In this document: in pieces, positions 6,784-15,696 of the stretch
Numbering within the stretch: position 1 is the stretch's first letter
Layout: each line of letters opens with the position of its first letter
Source of the DNA: Chthoniobacter flavus
GTDB taxonomy: Bacteria > Verrucomicrobiota > Verrucomicrobiia > Chthoniobacterales > Terrimicrobiaceae
DNA: 18,700 nt
Assembly: GCA_945863785.1 (NCBI GenBank)
Contig: CAMBAQ010000016.1
Span: 1 to 18,700, forward strand
Direction: 5' to 3'
Notes under the pieces: generated by a model
The model's input: only the letters and a program-made list of their open reading frames with translations
What the model was told of the DNA's origin: nothing
Databases searched by the model: none
Position numbers and translations under genes: made by a program

Positions 6784-7262
6784 TGGTGAATGTGCGAATT
6801 TTAGATAACGGGACGCTGAGCTTCGAAGGCATTGAGGCCCCCCTCTTCCAGATTCTCCAGCAAATCACCAAGGCCGCTGAATCGTCCGATCCCGATGTGG
6901 AGGCCCGATTTTATCCTATGCCCGCCGACGAGGCCGACGAAGTCTGTCAGGACTGGAAAGCCTACATTCAGCCCGAACTTTATACCGAATTTCTGGCGTC
7001 CCGCGAGGCGGTGGACGCCGACCTCCGGCGCGGCAAAAAAAAGTCCGATGGGACAGCTTCCTTCGTGATTCCCCCGCCACACATGGATCACTGGCTAAGC
7101 GCACTCAATCAAGCCCGCCTAGCTCTCGCCGAGATTCACCATTTCACCGAGAAGGACATGGGACGTTCTCCAGGCGATCCCGATGACCCACGCGAGTTCG
7201 CCCTTATCCAGCTTAACATCTATGCGACCATGCAGGAATGGCTAATTAGTACGCTCGATTGA
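6783..7262 (+). CDS. DUF2017-like protein, ClpS partner gene
   Basis: The 159-residue soluble protein has no known biochemical activity. It is acidic overall, with a short basic stretch RRGKKK (82-87). The C-terminal half contains WLSALNQARLALAEIHHF (104-121) and LIQLNIYATMQEWLISTLD (141-159), a pattern I associate with the DUF2017 family. In Actinobacteria a DUF2017 gene commonly follows clpS directly. Here the ATG shares one base with the clpS stop (TAATG), which strengthens the assignment and predicts coupled synthesis. Family membership is judged from pattern and context only. Confidence 0.65.
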   Translation: MVNVRILDNGTLSFEGIEAPLFQILQQITKAAESSDPDVEARFYPMPADEADEVCQDWKAYIQPELYTEFLASREAVDADLRRGKKKSDGTASFVIPPPHMDHWLSALNQARLALAEIHHFTEKDMGRSPGDPDDPREFALIQLNIYATMQEWLISTLD

Positions 7263-7320
7263 TTCCAAGATTTCGAACAGAAAATTTGCAAAAACCGCCG
7301 GGAGATTTACCCTTCGTGCA

Positions 7321-8118
7321 ATGAAATACGCATTTATCGGCGCTGGTAAAATGGCATCCGCCATCATTCAAGGCATGTTGCGCGGGAAGGTCTGCGATGC
7401 CTCCGATATTTTTGTCTCCTGTCCTGAGCCCGATCTCCTGCAGAGCCTGAGCGATGCGACAGCCGTCCAAATCCTGACATCCAATGCCGATGTGGCGGCC
7501 GCCGCACCTGTAGTAATCCTTTGCGTAAAGCCTCAGGATGCCGCCAAGGCCCTTGCCCAAACGGAGGGCCATCTTTCCGGCAAGCTTCTGATCTCCATTG
7601 CTGCAGGCTTGAGCATCGACACCCTCCGCGAGATGGCTCCCGGCTGCCGCGTGATCCGCGCCATGCCCAATACCGCCGCGATGGTCGGACGATCTGCCAC
7701 GGCGTTCGCCTGTGATTCCAATGTGACGAATGAGGATGAGGCACACGCCACGGCGATTTTTTCGAGTATCGGCGAGGTTTATCCTGTTGCCGAAAAAAAT
7801 CTCGATGCTGTTACCGGGCTGAGCGGCAGCGGACCTGCATATATTTTTCTCGTCATGGAGGCCCTCTCGGATGGAGGCGTCGCCTGTGGTCTTCCCCGCA
7901 AGCTCGCTCAGGCACTCGCAGTCCAAACCATCCTTGGAGCTGCCGAACTGGCGAGGGAAACCGCCGAGCATCCCGCGATTTTGCGTGAAATGGTGACGAG
8001 TCCCGCTGGGACCACCGCCGCCGCGCTCCTTGAACTGGAGAACCGCGGCGTTCGCGCTGCGTTCATTGAAGCGGTAATGGCTGCCGACCGCCGTTCCAAA
8101 GAGCTGTCCGAGCAATGA
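7321..8118 (+). CDS. proC: Pyrroline-5-carboxylate reductase
   Basis: Catalyses the last step of proline synthesis, NAD(P)H-dependent reduction of 1-pyrroline-5-carboxylate to L-proline, in the cytoplasm. The 265-residue protein begins with the Rossmann motif AFIGAGKMASAII (4-16). It has VILCVKPQ in the coenzyme domain, VIRAMPNTAAMVGRSATAF in the middle, GLSGSGPAYIFLVMEAL (from about 166) and the signature EMVTSPAGTTAAALLELE near the C-terminus. Length and motif order are normal. ATG at 7321 follows a gap of 58 bases after the DUF2017 gene. The stop overlaps the next start as ATGA. Confidence 0.96.
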   Translation: MKYAFIGAGKMASAIIQGMLRGKVCDASDIFVSCPEPDLLQSLSDATAVQILTSNADVAAAAPVVILCVKPQDAAKALAQTEGHLSGKLLISIAAGLSIDTLREMAPGCRVIRAMPNTAAMVGRSATAFACDSNVTNEDEAHATAIFSSIGEVYPVAEKNLDAVTGLSGSGPAYIFLVMEALSDGGVACGLPRKLAQALAVQTILGAAELARETAEHPAILREMVTSPAGTTAAALLELENRGVRAAFIEAVMAADRRSKELSEQ

Positions 8119-8789
8119 CGCTGCAGTTCTTTCGTCATGCTCTCGGGGTTTCGCTGCTAGGGCTTTGCCTAATGGGTGGCTTGATTCACGCTGCTCCGCC
8201 GCCCAAGGAATTTGTTCCGCAGGCCCTTTCGGATGCTGTCGCGGAAGGCAATGCCGCCTATGAAAAGAAGGACTACGCTATCGCTCGCAAAGCCTATGAG
8301 CGTGTTTTGAAGCTCGATGCGTCGAATCTCATGGGCCTCGTGAATCTCGGCATGGTGGAATCCGCTCTCGGCAACAAAGCCAAGGCCGAGGAGACGCTCA
8401 AAAAAGCCATCTCCATCCGGCTGGAAACTGCTCCTGCCTGGTTGGCACTGGGCATGATGTATATGGACGAGGATCGTTCCGACGCCGCCCTCGCGGCGCT
8501 TTCGCAAGCGGCGCTGTATGATCCCAAAAGTTCCCGCACTCGAAACTTTCTAGGCGTGGTCATCGGCCGCCGTGGGTGGATCGACGGGGCTCAGACCGAG
8601 CTTCGCCGCGCGGTGGAGCTCGATCCCTCGTACACCGATGCCCATTACAATCTCGCCGTTTTTTACCTCCAGGAAAAACCTCCCGCCATCGAACTTGCCC
8701 GTCGCCATTATTTCAAAGCCCGTGAACTCGGCCTCGAGAAAGATGAGGCGATGGAAAAAGTATTCAAATCCACAACACCCAAACCCTAA
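8115..8789 (+). CDS. Secreted tetratricopeptide-repeat protein
   Basis: 224 residues with a Sec-type signal peptide (1-26: charged start, hydrophobic core, LIHA before the likely cleavage), so it is expected in the periplasm. The mature part is almost entirely TPR units of 34 residues, at about 38-71, 72-105, 106-139, 140-173 and 174-207, each with the usual G/A-Y-A-P spacing (for example AAYEKKDYAIARKAYERVL). TPR domains mediate protein-protein contacts; the partner is unknown. It is coupled to proC by ATGA and precedes the D,D-carboxypeptidase by 10 bases. A role near cell-wall synthesis fits the neighbour and the export signal better than proline synthesis, but this is inference. Confidence 0.85.
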   Translation: MTLQFFRHALGVSLLGLCLMGGLIHAAPPPKEFVPQALSDAVAEGNAAYEKKDYAIARKAYERVLKLDASNLMGLVNLGMVESALGNKAKAEETLKKAISIRLETAPAWLALGMMYMDEDRSDAALAALSQAALYDPKSSRTRNFLGVVIGRRGWIDGAQTELRRAVELDPSYTDAHYNLAVFYLQEKPPAIELARRHYFKARELGLEKDEAMEKVFKSTTPKP

Positions 8790-8799
8790 TCTGCCGCGC

Positions 8800-9642
8800 A
8801 TGATCATTCGCAAGATCCACTCCACAATCGCCCTTCTCAGCCTTCTAGCCATTTCCAGCCTTCAGGCTGCCGCACCGCCAGTGGTCAGCGCGAAATCGGC
8901 CATCCTTCTTGATGCGAACTCCGGTGAGGTTCTTTACAAAAAAAACGACACCGCCCAACGTCCGGTCGCGAGCACGCAAAAACTGCTCACGGCCTTAATT
9001 GTTGCGGAAACCGGCAAGCTCTCCGAGAGCGTCAAAGTTGCTGAAGTGGATACCAATTGCGATCCTACAAAACTTTATCTCAAGCCAGGCCAGGCCTACA
9101 CGCGCACCCAACTCCTCACTGCCCTTCTTGTCAAAAGTGCCAACGATGTTGCGAGGGTTCTCGCCCGCGACAATTCCGGAGACATTAGTTCGTTTGCCGA
9201 GCGAATGACCCGCCGAATGAAGGAACTGGGAGGCACCTCGTCGAATTTCCTCAATCCGAATGGTCTTCCTGCAAGCGGGCAGTATTCGACGGCTCGTGAC
9301 ATGTCCCGCGTGGCTCGCGCCGCCTACCGCAACCCGACGCTGCGCGAAATTATGAAAACCCGAAACTACGAATTCCGCTACGCGACGGGCAAGGTCGTTC
9401 CACTTCGAAATACCAACCGCGTTCTGCGCACCTACTCGTTCTGCAATGGAATGAAAACCGGATACACCGATCTCGCTGGGCATTGCTTGATCTCAAGCGG
9501 ATCCTACAAAGGTCGCGATGTGATCGCCGTCGTGCTAGGTTCGACCAAAGCGCGGATCGCTGAGGAATCGGCTCGCCTCCTTGCCTACGGACTGGGGCTC
9601 TCCAGTTCCCAAATGAGCTCGCTGAGGGTGGCCTCGGAATAA
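8800..9642 (+). CDS. D-alanyl-D-alanine carboxypeptidase (PBP5/6-type, S11 family)
   Basis: Periplasmic penicillin-binding protein that trims the terminal D-Ala from peptidoglycan pentapeptides and so limits cross-linking. The 280-residue product has a signal peptide (1-24, ending LQAAA). The three active-site motifs are S58-T-Q-K61 with the nucleophile Ser58, S113-A-N115, and K219-T-G221. E. coli PBP5 has an extra C-terminal beta-domain and a membrane-anchoring amphipathic helix. Here the protein ends about 60 residues after KTG, so those parts appear to be missing and the enzyme may be soluble in the periplasm. ATG at 8800 starts the signal peptide; the longer upstream frame is just the shadow of the TPR gene. 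Confidence 0.92.
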   Translation: MIIRKIHSTIALLSLLAISSLQAAAPPVVSAKSAILLDANSGEVLYKKNDTAQRPVASTQKLLTALIVAETGKLSESVKVAEVDTNCDPTKLYLKPGQAYTRTQLLTALLVKSANDVARVLARDNSGDISSFAERMTRRMKELGGTSSNFLNPNGLPASGQYSTARDMSRVARAAYRNPTLREIMKTRNYEFRYATGKVVPLRNTNRVLRTYSFCNGMKTGYTDLAGHCLISSGSYKGRDVIAVVLGSTKARIAEESARLLAYGLGLSSSQMSSLRVASE

Positions 9643-9647
9643 TCCGC

Positions 9648-11654
9648 GTGGCCCGTTCTTACACACTCCACACGCCGGCGACGGCAGGCAGCATTGATTT
9701 TGCTGCCGCACTCAACGAGCAGCAACTCGCCGCGGTACAGTCTCCCCCTGGTGCTTCGCTCGTAATTGCGGGAGCCGGCAGCGGAAAAACCCGCACACTC
9801 ACTTACCGTGTGGCTTGGTTACTCGAGCAGGGAGTTCCCCCGAGTTCGATCCTGCTTCTCACTTTCACGAACAAAGCCGCAAAGGAGATGATTGAGCGCG
9901 TCCGCGATCTTCTACCCGGCGCGGGCGATGGGATCTGGAATGGAACCTTCCACTCGATCGGCAACCGCATCCTCCGCCGCCACCCCGAGGGGGTCGGATT
10001 CCGCGAAGGATTTTCCATCATGGATCGGGAGGATTCGGAGGACATGATCGCTTCCGTGCTCGCCAAGGATGGGGTTGTGACGACGAACAAACGTTTTCCT
10101 AAGGCTGGCGTTCTCTCCGACATTTTCAGCTTTTCGATCAACACCGGCTCGCCCATATCGAAGGTTCTGGCGGTGAAATACCGCTACTTCATACCGCTGG
10201 CTGCCGACATCGAGCGAGTCCAAGGCCAATACGAAGCCCGTAAAAAAGAGGCCAACTCGATGGACTTCGACGACTTGCTTTCCAAAACACTCGAGCTTTT
10301 TCTCACCAATCCCGAAATCGCCGCCCGCTATCAGGACCAGTTTCGCCACATCCTTGTCGATGAGTATCAGGATACGAACCTCCTCCAGAGCGGCCTCGTG
10401 GACGGCCTCGCCTCGCGTCACGGGAATGTGATGGTCGTCGGCGACGATGCCCAGAGCATCTACTCGTGGCGGGGGGCGAATTTTGAAAATATCCTCCGCT
10501 TTCCCGAGACGCATCCGGGAGCGAAAGTTTATAAGATCGAGACGAATTACCGCAGCGTCCCTGAGGTTCTGAACCTCGCCAACGCGTCGATTCTCGGCAA
10601 CGAGAAGCAATTCCCAAAAAATCTCGCTCCGGTCAGAAAGGCCCACCCAGTGAAGCCAGCCTTGGTCGCACTGCCCACGAATACGCAGCAAGCGGCCTTT
10701 GTGGCGCAACGCGTGATGGAACTTCTCGATGAAGGGATCGCTCTTGAGGAGATGGCGGTGCTCTACCGAGCCCATTACCACTCGATGGAAGTGCAGTTGG
10801 AGTTCACTAAACGTGGAATCCCATTTTCCATCACGAGCGGATTGCGCTTCTTCGAGCAGGCGCACATCAAAGATGTCGCCGCTTTTCTCAAGCTCACAAT
10901 CAATCCCCGCGATGAAACTGCCTTCAAACGCATGGCTCGACTTCTGCCCGGCATCGGAGGAAAAACCGCCGAGAGTCTCTGGCAGCGAACCTCCGACGCC
11001 CTCGCTGGAACGACCAACTTCACAGCCCTTCGTGGATTTAAAGTTCCTGCAAAATCTCAGAAAGCGTGGGACCACCTCCTCTGCACGCTCTGCGATCTCG
11101 TTCCCGAAGGCGCCCCACTCAAGCCCTCGAACATGATCGGGTGTGTGCTTTTTGCGGTTTACGAAGATTTCATGAAAGAAAACTTCGCCAACTTCGAAGC
11201 ACGGCGGCAGGATCTCGAAACGCTCCAGAATTTTGCCCAGCAGTTTGAGACGACCGAGGAATTTCTCTCTCAGCTTTCCTTACTCAGCGGCCTAGAGACC
11301 TCCGAAGCCTTTCATGGTGCAGCGGAGCAGGAAAAAATTACTCTCTCGACATTGCATCAGGCCAAGGGCTTGGAGTGGAAGGTGGTCTTTTTGATTTGGC
11401 TCGCGGACGGAATGTTCCCCAGCAGCCGAAGCCTTGAGGAGCCTGCTGGCATCGAGGAGGAACGTCGGCTTTTCTATGTCGGCATCACCCGCTGCATGGA
11501 CGAACTCTATGTCACCTACCCCGAGATGCGGCTGGGTGCGGGCTACGGCGAAGTGTTCCAACGCCCTTCGCGCTTCCTCACCGAAGTGCCGGAAGTGCTT
11601 TTTGAGCAATGGGACGTCACCTCAGCGGCCGCTCCGAAAGACGATCCGTTCTGA
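9648..11654 (+). CDS. uvrD: UvrD/PcrA-type 3'-5' DNA helicase (superfamily 1)
   Basis: ATP-driven helicase of the UvrD/PcrA/Rep group, with roles in nucleotide-excision and mismatch repair and in clearing stalled replication. The 668 residues carry motif Q-like NEQQLAAV (23-30), Walker A AGAGSGKT (41-48), LLTFTNKAA (70-78), Walker B DEYQDTN (238-244), motif III GDDAQSIYSWRGA (265-277) and IETNYRS (297-303). The C-terminal STLHQAKGLEWKVVF (from about 567) and RRLFYVGITR (from about 607) are also present. The size is slightly below E. coli UvrD (about 720) because the C-terminal tail is short. The start is GTG at 9648, 5 bases after the carboxypeptidase stop. UvrD, PcrA and Rep cannot be separated from motifs alone. 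The gene is convergent with the PIG-L gene. Confidence 0.92.
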   Translation: MARSYTLHTPATAGSIDFAAALNEQQLAAVQSPPGASLVIAGAGSGKTRTLTYRVAWLLEQGVPPSSILLLTFTNKAAKEMIERVRDLLPGAGDGIWNGTFHSIGNRILRRHPEGVGFREGFSIMDREDSEDMIASVLAKDGVVTTNKRFPKAGVLSDIFSFSINTGSPISKVLAVKYRYFIPLAADIERVQGQYEARKKEANSMDFDDLLSKTLELFLTNPEIAARYQDQFRHILVDEYQDTNLLQSGLVDGLASRHGNVMVVGDDAQSIYSWRGANFENILRFPETHPGAKVYKIETNYRSVPEVLNLANASILGNEKQFPKNLAPVRKAHPVKPALVALPTNTQQAAFVAQRVMELLDEGIALEEMAVLYRAHYHSMEVQLEFTKRGIPFSITSGLRFFEQAHIKDVAAFLKLTINPRDETAFKRMARLLPGIGGKTAESLWQRTSDALAGTTNFTALRGFKVPAKSQKAWDHLLCTLCDLVPEGAPLKPSNMIGCVLFAVYEDFMKENFANFEARRQDLETLQNFAQQFETTEEFLSQLSLLSGLETSEAFHGAAEQEKITLSTLHQAKGLEWKVVFLIWLADGMFPSSRSLEEPAGIEEERRLFYVGITRCMDELYVTYPEMRLGAGYGEVFQRPSRFLTEVPEVLFEQWDVTSAAAPKDDPF

Positions 11655-11695
11655 TCGCCCCTCCGCAGCAGGCGTGAGTGGGATGATGATTTCGA

Positions 11696-12553
11696 TTATT
11701 CCTGCGCCAATCTCTGGGTGAGTTTCTGGCGCACGTCAGCTTTGAACCGATCAATGCCATCGCAAACAAAGGCGACGATGTCCTTTTTTTCATCCGCAAC
11801 CAAGGGTGTGAGATCTATGCCGAAAATGAGCTGCGTGGTTTTGTCGGTTGAGTGCGATTCGAAGAACGTGGCGTTCGCGGCGCGCCGACCAAGCGTGGCG
11901 AGGTCGTAACGTTTGCCGCCAGAGATTTGCGAATCAAACGCCCCGTTGAGCGCTGCCGCAAGAGTGTCGCCTCCGCTCACGTCCATAGCGACCTTCTCCG
12001 AGTCGAGCATCCAGTCGAGGTTGCGCCAAACTTCGCACCCGATGACTTTTTTTGGGCGAAGTTCGGGCGGCATTTCGCGCATCGCCTGTAACGCCGCAAT
12101 CACAACGCCAATGTGCGCGTCATGTTTGTCCGCAGGATTGTGTGTGTAAATCACTTCGGGGTTGCTCGCTGCAAGGATGGACTTCAAGTCATTCTTGAGC
12201 GCCTGATCCGTAGCGCTCTTAACGGCGTTGCTGGAATAGTCGAGGTGGATCATCGCTGCGTACTGACCAATGACCGCTGCCGTGTTCTGCTCCTTCCGAC
12301 GAATATCCATCATTTGCTCGTCGGTGCAATCGGCATACGGGCCCGTGCGGGCGCTACCAGAACCATTGGTGCAAGTCACACCACCGAACCATTTGTCGTC
12401 GCGGTCAAAGCATTCGAGAATGCCGTGGAACGCCATAAACTCGAGATCGTCTTGATGAGCGCCGATCCCGAGGTGCGTGATGCGTTCGAGCGCTGTTCCC
12501 ACAGGCTGATCGTCTGGCACGAAGATCTGAGCGGTCGCATTGTGCAGTTTCAT
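11696..12553 (-). CDS. PIG-L (LmbE-like) family deacetylase
   Basis: Zinc-dependent de-N-acetylase of the LmbE/PIG-L family; members remove acetyl groups from N-acetylglucosamine-type sugars, but the substrate here is unknown. The 285-residue product has the family motif GAHQDDLEF (31-39; His33 and Asp36 as zinc ligands, Asp35 as likely base). The third zinc ligand is His147 in HNPADKHDAHIGV. There is no signal peptide, so it is likely cytoplasmic. I chose ATG at 12553 because MKLHNATAQIFVPDD is a plausible N-terminus; an ATG at 12598 would add 15 residues. It lies 102 bases downstream of leuS on the same strand and may be read from its own promoter. Its end faces uvrD across 41 bases. Confidence 0.87.
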   Translation of the reverse strand: MKLHNATAQIFVPDDQPVGTALERITHLGIGAHQDDLEFMAFHGILECFDRDDKWFGGVTCTNGSGSARTGPYADCTDEQMMDIRRKEQNTAAVIGQYAAMIHLDYSSNAVKSATDQALKNDLKSILAASNPEVIYTHNPADKHDAHIGVVIAALQAMREMPPELRPKKVIGCEVWRNLDWMLDSEKVAMDVSGGDTLAAALNGAFDSQISGGKRYDLATLGRRAANATFFESHSTDKTTQLIFGIDLTPLVADEKKDIVAFVCDGIDRFKADVRQKLTQRLAQE

Positions 12554-12655
12554 CGGTTGTTGGTTAAGCAAACTACTCCACTCCAAGCCCGAAACCATGC
12601 TGTTTTACCGAATGCGAAGAAGGGTGACCCTTTCTGATCACTCGTCCGCATCCGA

Positions 12656-15196
12656 TTATTTGGCGACGATATTCACGAGCTTTCCGGGAACAACGATCAC
12701 CTTCACGATGGCCAGTCCGGCAGTAGCTTCGAGAACCTTCGCGCTGGTGCGGGCGGCCTGCTCGATTTCCTCGGTTGTGGCCTTCTTGGAAACAGTGAGG
12801 CGTTCGCGCACCTTTCCGTTCACCTGAACGACCAACTCGATCTCGTTTTCCACCAAGCAGGCTTCGTCGTGAACTGGCCATGGGTGAGTGGACGCTTGGC
12901 CTGGGAAACCGAGTCGTTGCCAGAGTTCTTCTGCGATGTGAGGCGCGAACGGACTGAGGAGCGGGAGCAAAATGCGCAATGCTTCGATCGGGCGAGGCTT
13001 CGCGTTCACAAACTCGTTCGTGAAAACCATCATCTGCGAAATCGCTGTGTTGAATGCGAGATCCCGGATATCGGAGGTCACTTTTTTAATTGTGGCATGG
13101 GCAACGCGGAGTTGAGCTGATGTCAGCGGGATCTCGGCGAGATCGGTTGAGACAACCCATGTGCCTTCCTGGTTTTCTTCCATGGCCATGCGCCACACGC
13201 GACCGAGAAAGCGATAAACGCCCTCAACGCCCTTGATGCTCCACGGCTTCATTTGCTCGAGAGGGCCCATGAACATTTCGTAGAGGCGAAGAGAATCGGC
13301 ACCGTATTCAGAAATCACGCTATCCGGAGTCACCACATTGCCACGGCTCTTTGACATTTTCTGTCCGTCCGGCCCAAGGATCATACCTTGGTTAACAAGG
13401 CGCTGAAAGGGTTCGGGTGTGGTGACATGACCGAGGTCAAAGAGGACCTTGTGCCAGAAGCGCGCGTAGAGGAGATGCAGAACAGCGTGTTCCGTGCCGC
13501 CGACATAGAGATCCACACCACCGGGCTTTCCTTCCTTGCCCATCCAATATTGATCAGCAGCTTCACCAAGAAAGCGGTTGGCATTTTTCGGATCACAGAA
13601 GCGGAGGTAATACCAACAGGATCCCGCCCACTGCGGCATGGTATTCGTCTCGCGGCGGGCGGTCTCGGAATAGCGAACCCAATCCGTGGCCTTGCTGAGT
13701 GGAGGCTCTGGAGTTCCTGTGGGTTTGAAATCCTCCATGTCCGGCTGGATCACTGGCAGGTCGGCGGCGCTGAGAGCACGATGGTGACCATTCTCCCAGA
13801 CGATAGGGAATGGCTCGCCCCAGTAGCGTTGACGCGAAAATAGCCAGTCGCGCAGTTTGAAATTCACTGTTCCGCGACCGAGCCCTTTTTCCTCCAACCA
13901 AGCGATGATCTTCTGCTTGGCCTGAGCGGTCCCCATGCCATCAAGGAAGTCGGAATTAACAACCACACCTTCGCCGGAGAAGCAGGGGGAAATGTCCCCC
14001 TCTTTTTTTACAACCTCGCGGATGGGCAATTGGAATTTCGTCGCAAATTCGAAGTCCCGCTCGTCATGTGCGGGAACGGCCATGATCGCTCCGGTGCCGT
14101 AGCCCATGAGAACGTAGTCGGCGATCCAAACAGGGATTTTCTCGCCGTTGACGGGATTGATGGCCAGAGCACCGGTAAAAACGCCGCTTTTGTCTTTTGC
14201 GAGATCCGTGCGATCGAGGTCGCTTTTGCACGCCACAGCGGTGCGGTATTTTTCGACGGCATCTTTGCACGCTAGTGTTGTGATGCTCGATACAAGCGGA
14301 TGCTCGGGAGCGAGGATCATGTAGGTCGCGCCAAAAAGCGTGTCCGGGCGCGTGGTGAAAACGGTGATTGTTTCTTCGCTGCCCTCGATGGAAAAAGCAA
14401 CCTCGGCACCTTCACTGCGGCCGATCCAGTTTTTTTGAAGAAGCTTGATGCCTTCAGGCCAATCGAGACCGTCCAAGCCCTCGATTAGGCGGTCGGCAAA
14501 GGCCGTGATGCGGAGCATCCACTGGCGGAGAGGACGCCGTTCGACCGGAAAGCCACCGACCTCGCTCTTGCCATCTACGACTTCTTCGTTGGCCAGAACG
14601 GTACCGAGTTCCGGGCACCAGTTGACTGGCATTTCGGCGACATAAGCGAGACGGACGGAATCCGCGTCGTCGCCAGTGTAGGTGGCGATGGGTTCCGCGC
14701 GGTTCGTGGTCGGGTTGAACCACGCATTGTAAAGCTGGAGAAAAATCCACTGGGTCCACTGGAAATAGCGCGGATCGGTCGTGCTGACCTCGCGATCCCA
14801 GTCGTAGCTGAAGCCGACCGCTTGGAGTTGGCGGCGAAAATTATCAATATTGCGGGCCGTGGTGACGCGCGGATGCTGACCGGTTTTGATGGCGTATTGC
14901 TCAGCGGGCAGCCCGAACGCATCCCAACCCATCGGGTGAAGCACGTTGTAGCCCTGCATGCGGTGGAAGCGGGCGAGAATGTCCGTGGCCGTGTAACCTT
15001 CCACATGGCCAACATGGAGCCCGTCTCCACTGGGATACGGGAACATGTCGAGAATGTAGTATTTCGGACGCGCGGCGTCGAAGCCGGGTGAGCCTGGGTT
15101 TTCCGCGCGGAAAGCACCGGTGGAAAGCCAATGCTGCTGCCAGCGGGGTTCGAACTCAGTAAACGGAAATTGCTTGCGCTGCGTGGACATCGTCAT
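12656..15196 (-). CDS. leuS: Leucyl-tRNA synthetase
   Basis: Class I aminoacyl-tRNA synthetase that charges tRNA-Leu in the cytoplasm. The 846-residue protein begins with FPFTEFEPRWQQHW. It has the ATP-binding HIGH motif as HVGH (61-64), a CP1 editing domain with TTRPDTLFGATYMILAPEHP in the middle, the KMSKS loop intact at 613-617 and a C-terminal anticodon-binding helical domain. The end, VVQVNGKVRERLTV, is typical. The length is normal for bacterial LeuRS. ATG at 15196 or, two codons later, at 15190 may be used. It starts 23 bases after yqeY. No T-box or other leader structure is visible in that short gap, so no leucine-responsive control is apparent. Confidence 0.97.
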   Translation of the reverse strand: MTMSTQRKQFPFTEFEPRWQQHWLSTGAFRAENPGSPGFDAARPKYYILDMFPYPSGDGLHVGHVEGYTATDILARFHRMQGYNVLHPMGWDAFGLPAEQYAIKTGQHPRVTTARNIDNFRRQLQAVGFSYDWDREVSTTDPRYFQWTQWIFLQLYNAWFNPTTNRAEPIATYTGDDADSVRLAYVAEMPVNWCPELGTVLANEEVVDGKSEVGGFPVERRPLRQWMLRITAFADRLIEGLDGLDWPEGIKLLQKNWIGRSEGAEVAFSIEGSEETITVFTTRPDTLFGATYMILAPEHPLVSSITTLACKDAVEKYRTAVACKSDLDRTDLAKDKSGVFTGALAINPVNGEKIPVWIADYVLMGYGTGAIMAVPAHDERDFEFATKFQLPIREVVKKEGDISPCFSGEGVVVNSDFLDGMGTAQAKQKIIAWLEEKGLGRGTVNFKLRDWLFSRQRYWGEPFPIVWENGHHRALSAADLPVIQPDMEDFKPTGTPEPPLSKATDWVRYSETARRETNTMPQWAGSCWYYLRFCDPKNANRFLGEAADQYWMGKEGKPGGVDLYVGGTEHAVLHLLYARFWHKVLFDLGHVTTPEPFQRLVNQGMILGPDGQKMSKSRGNVVTPDSVISEYGADSLRLYEMFMGPLEQMKPWSIKGVEGVYRFLGRVWRMAMEENQEGTWVVSTDLAEIPLTSAQLRVAHATIKKVTSDIRDLAFNTAISQMMVFTNEFVNAKPRPIEALRILLPLLSPFAPHIAEELWQRLGFPGQASTHPWPVHDEACLVENEIELVVQVNGKVRERLTVSKKATTEEIEQAARTSAKVLEATAGLAIVKVIVVPGKLVNIVAK

Positions 15197-15219
15197 AACG
15201 GCAGGGGCCTAGGAACGGC

Positions 15220-15675
15220 TTAAGCGCCGAGTTGTTTTTGTACTTCCGAGCTGAGCGTGCGACCATCGACGCGGCCATCGGCATTCGCGTTGACGATCTT
15301 CATCACGGCGCCCATTTCCTTGCGGGAGGTGGCGCCGGCTTCAGCAATGGCGGCCTGAACAAGCGCGCTGAGTTCCTCGGCGGAAAGGGGCTGCGGGAGG
15401 TAGGTATTGAGAATCGTGATCTCGTCCTTCTCGGTCGCTGCCATTTCGGGGCGTCCGCCCTTTTCAAAGGCCTCGACGGAATCCTGACGTTTTTTGACTT
15501 CCTTGCGAACGATGGCGAGAGCATCAGTGTCATCGAGAGCACCGCCGGCGCCGTGTTTCTCGATGGCAGAATTCATCAACGCGCTCTTGAGCATGCGGAG
15601 AACGCCGAGTTTGGCCGCCTCGCGAGCGAGCATGGCAGCTTTGATGTCTTGGTTGATGCGGTCTTGAAAAGTCAT
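15220..15675 (-). CDS. yqeY: GatB/YqeY-domain protein
   Basis: 151-residue cytoplasmic protein of the GatB/YqeY family, related to the tRNA-binding C-terminal domain of the amidotransferase subunit GatB. Its own role is not settled; a tRNA-related function is assumed from the fold. Key blocks are LGVLRMLKSALMNSAIE (23-39), IVRKEVKKRQDSVEAFEKGGR, EITILNTYLPQPLS and the C-terminal MGAVMKIVNANADGRVDGRTLS. The length is normal. It sits between the DUF4174-like gene (21-base gap) and leuS (23-base gap) on the same strand and is probably part of the same transcript. Confidence 0.93.
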   Translation of the reverse strand: MTFQDRINQDIKAAMLAREAAKLGVLRMLKSALMNSAIEKHGAGGALDDTDALAIVRKEVKKRQDSVEAFEKGGRPEMAATEKDEITILNTYLPQPLSAEELSALVQAAIAEAGATSRKEMGAVMKIVNANADGRVDGRTLSSEVQKQLGA

Positions 15676-15696
15676 GTCTTTAAAAATGGAGTAAAA

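Noticed and set aside
7246..8115. 289-codon open frame on the minus strand
   Set aside because: Antisense to proC over its full length; proC is unambiguous and the antisense protein is Gly/His-rich without motifs.
8572..8799. N-terminal extension of the carboxypeptidase frame by 76 codons
   Set aside because: These codons overlap the TPR gene in another frame, and the signal peptide begins at the ATG at 8800.
9912..11075. 387-codon open frame on the minus strand
   Set aside because: It lies wholly antisense to the uvrD helicase, which has all family motifs; the antisense product shows no recognisable domain and is a codon-bias shadow.
12617..12635. Hairpin AAGGG-TGA-CCCTT between leuS and the PIG-L gene as a terminator
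   Set aside because: The perfect stem is only five base pairs and no T-run follows on either strand.
14000..15196. T-box or leucine-responsive leader for leuS
   Set aside because: Only 23 bases separate yqeY from leuS and no leader structure fits there.
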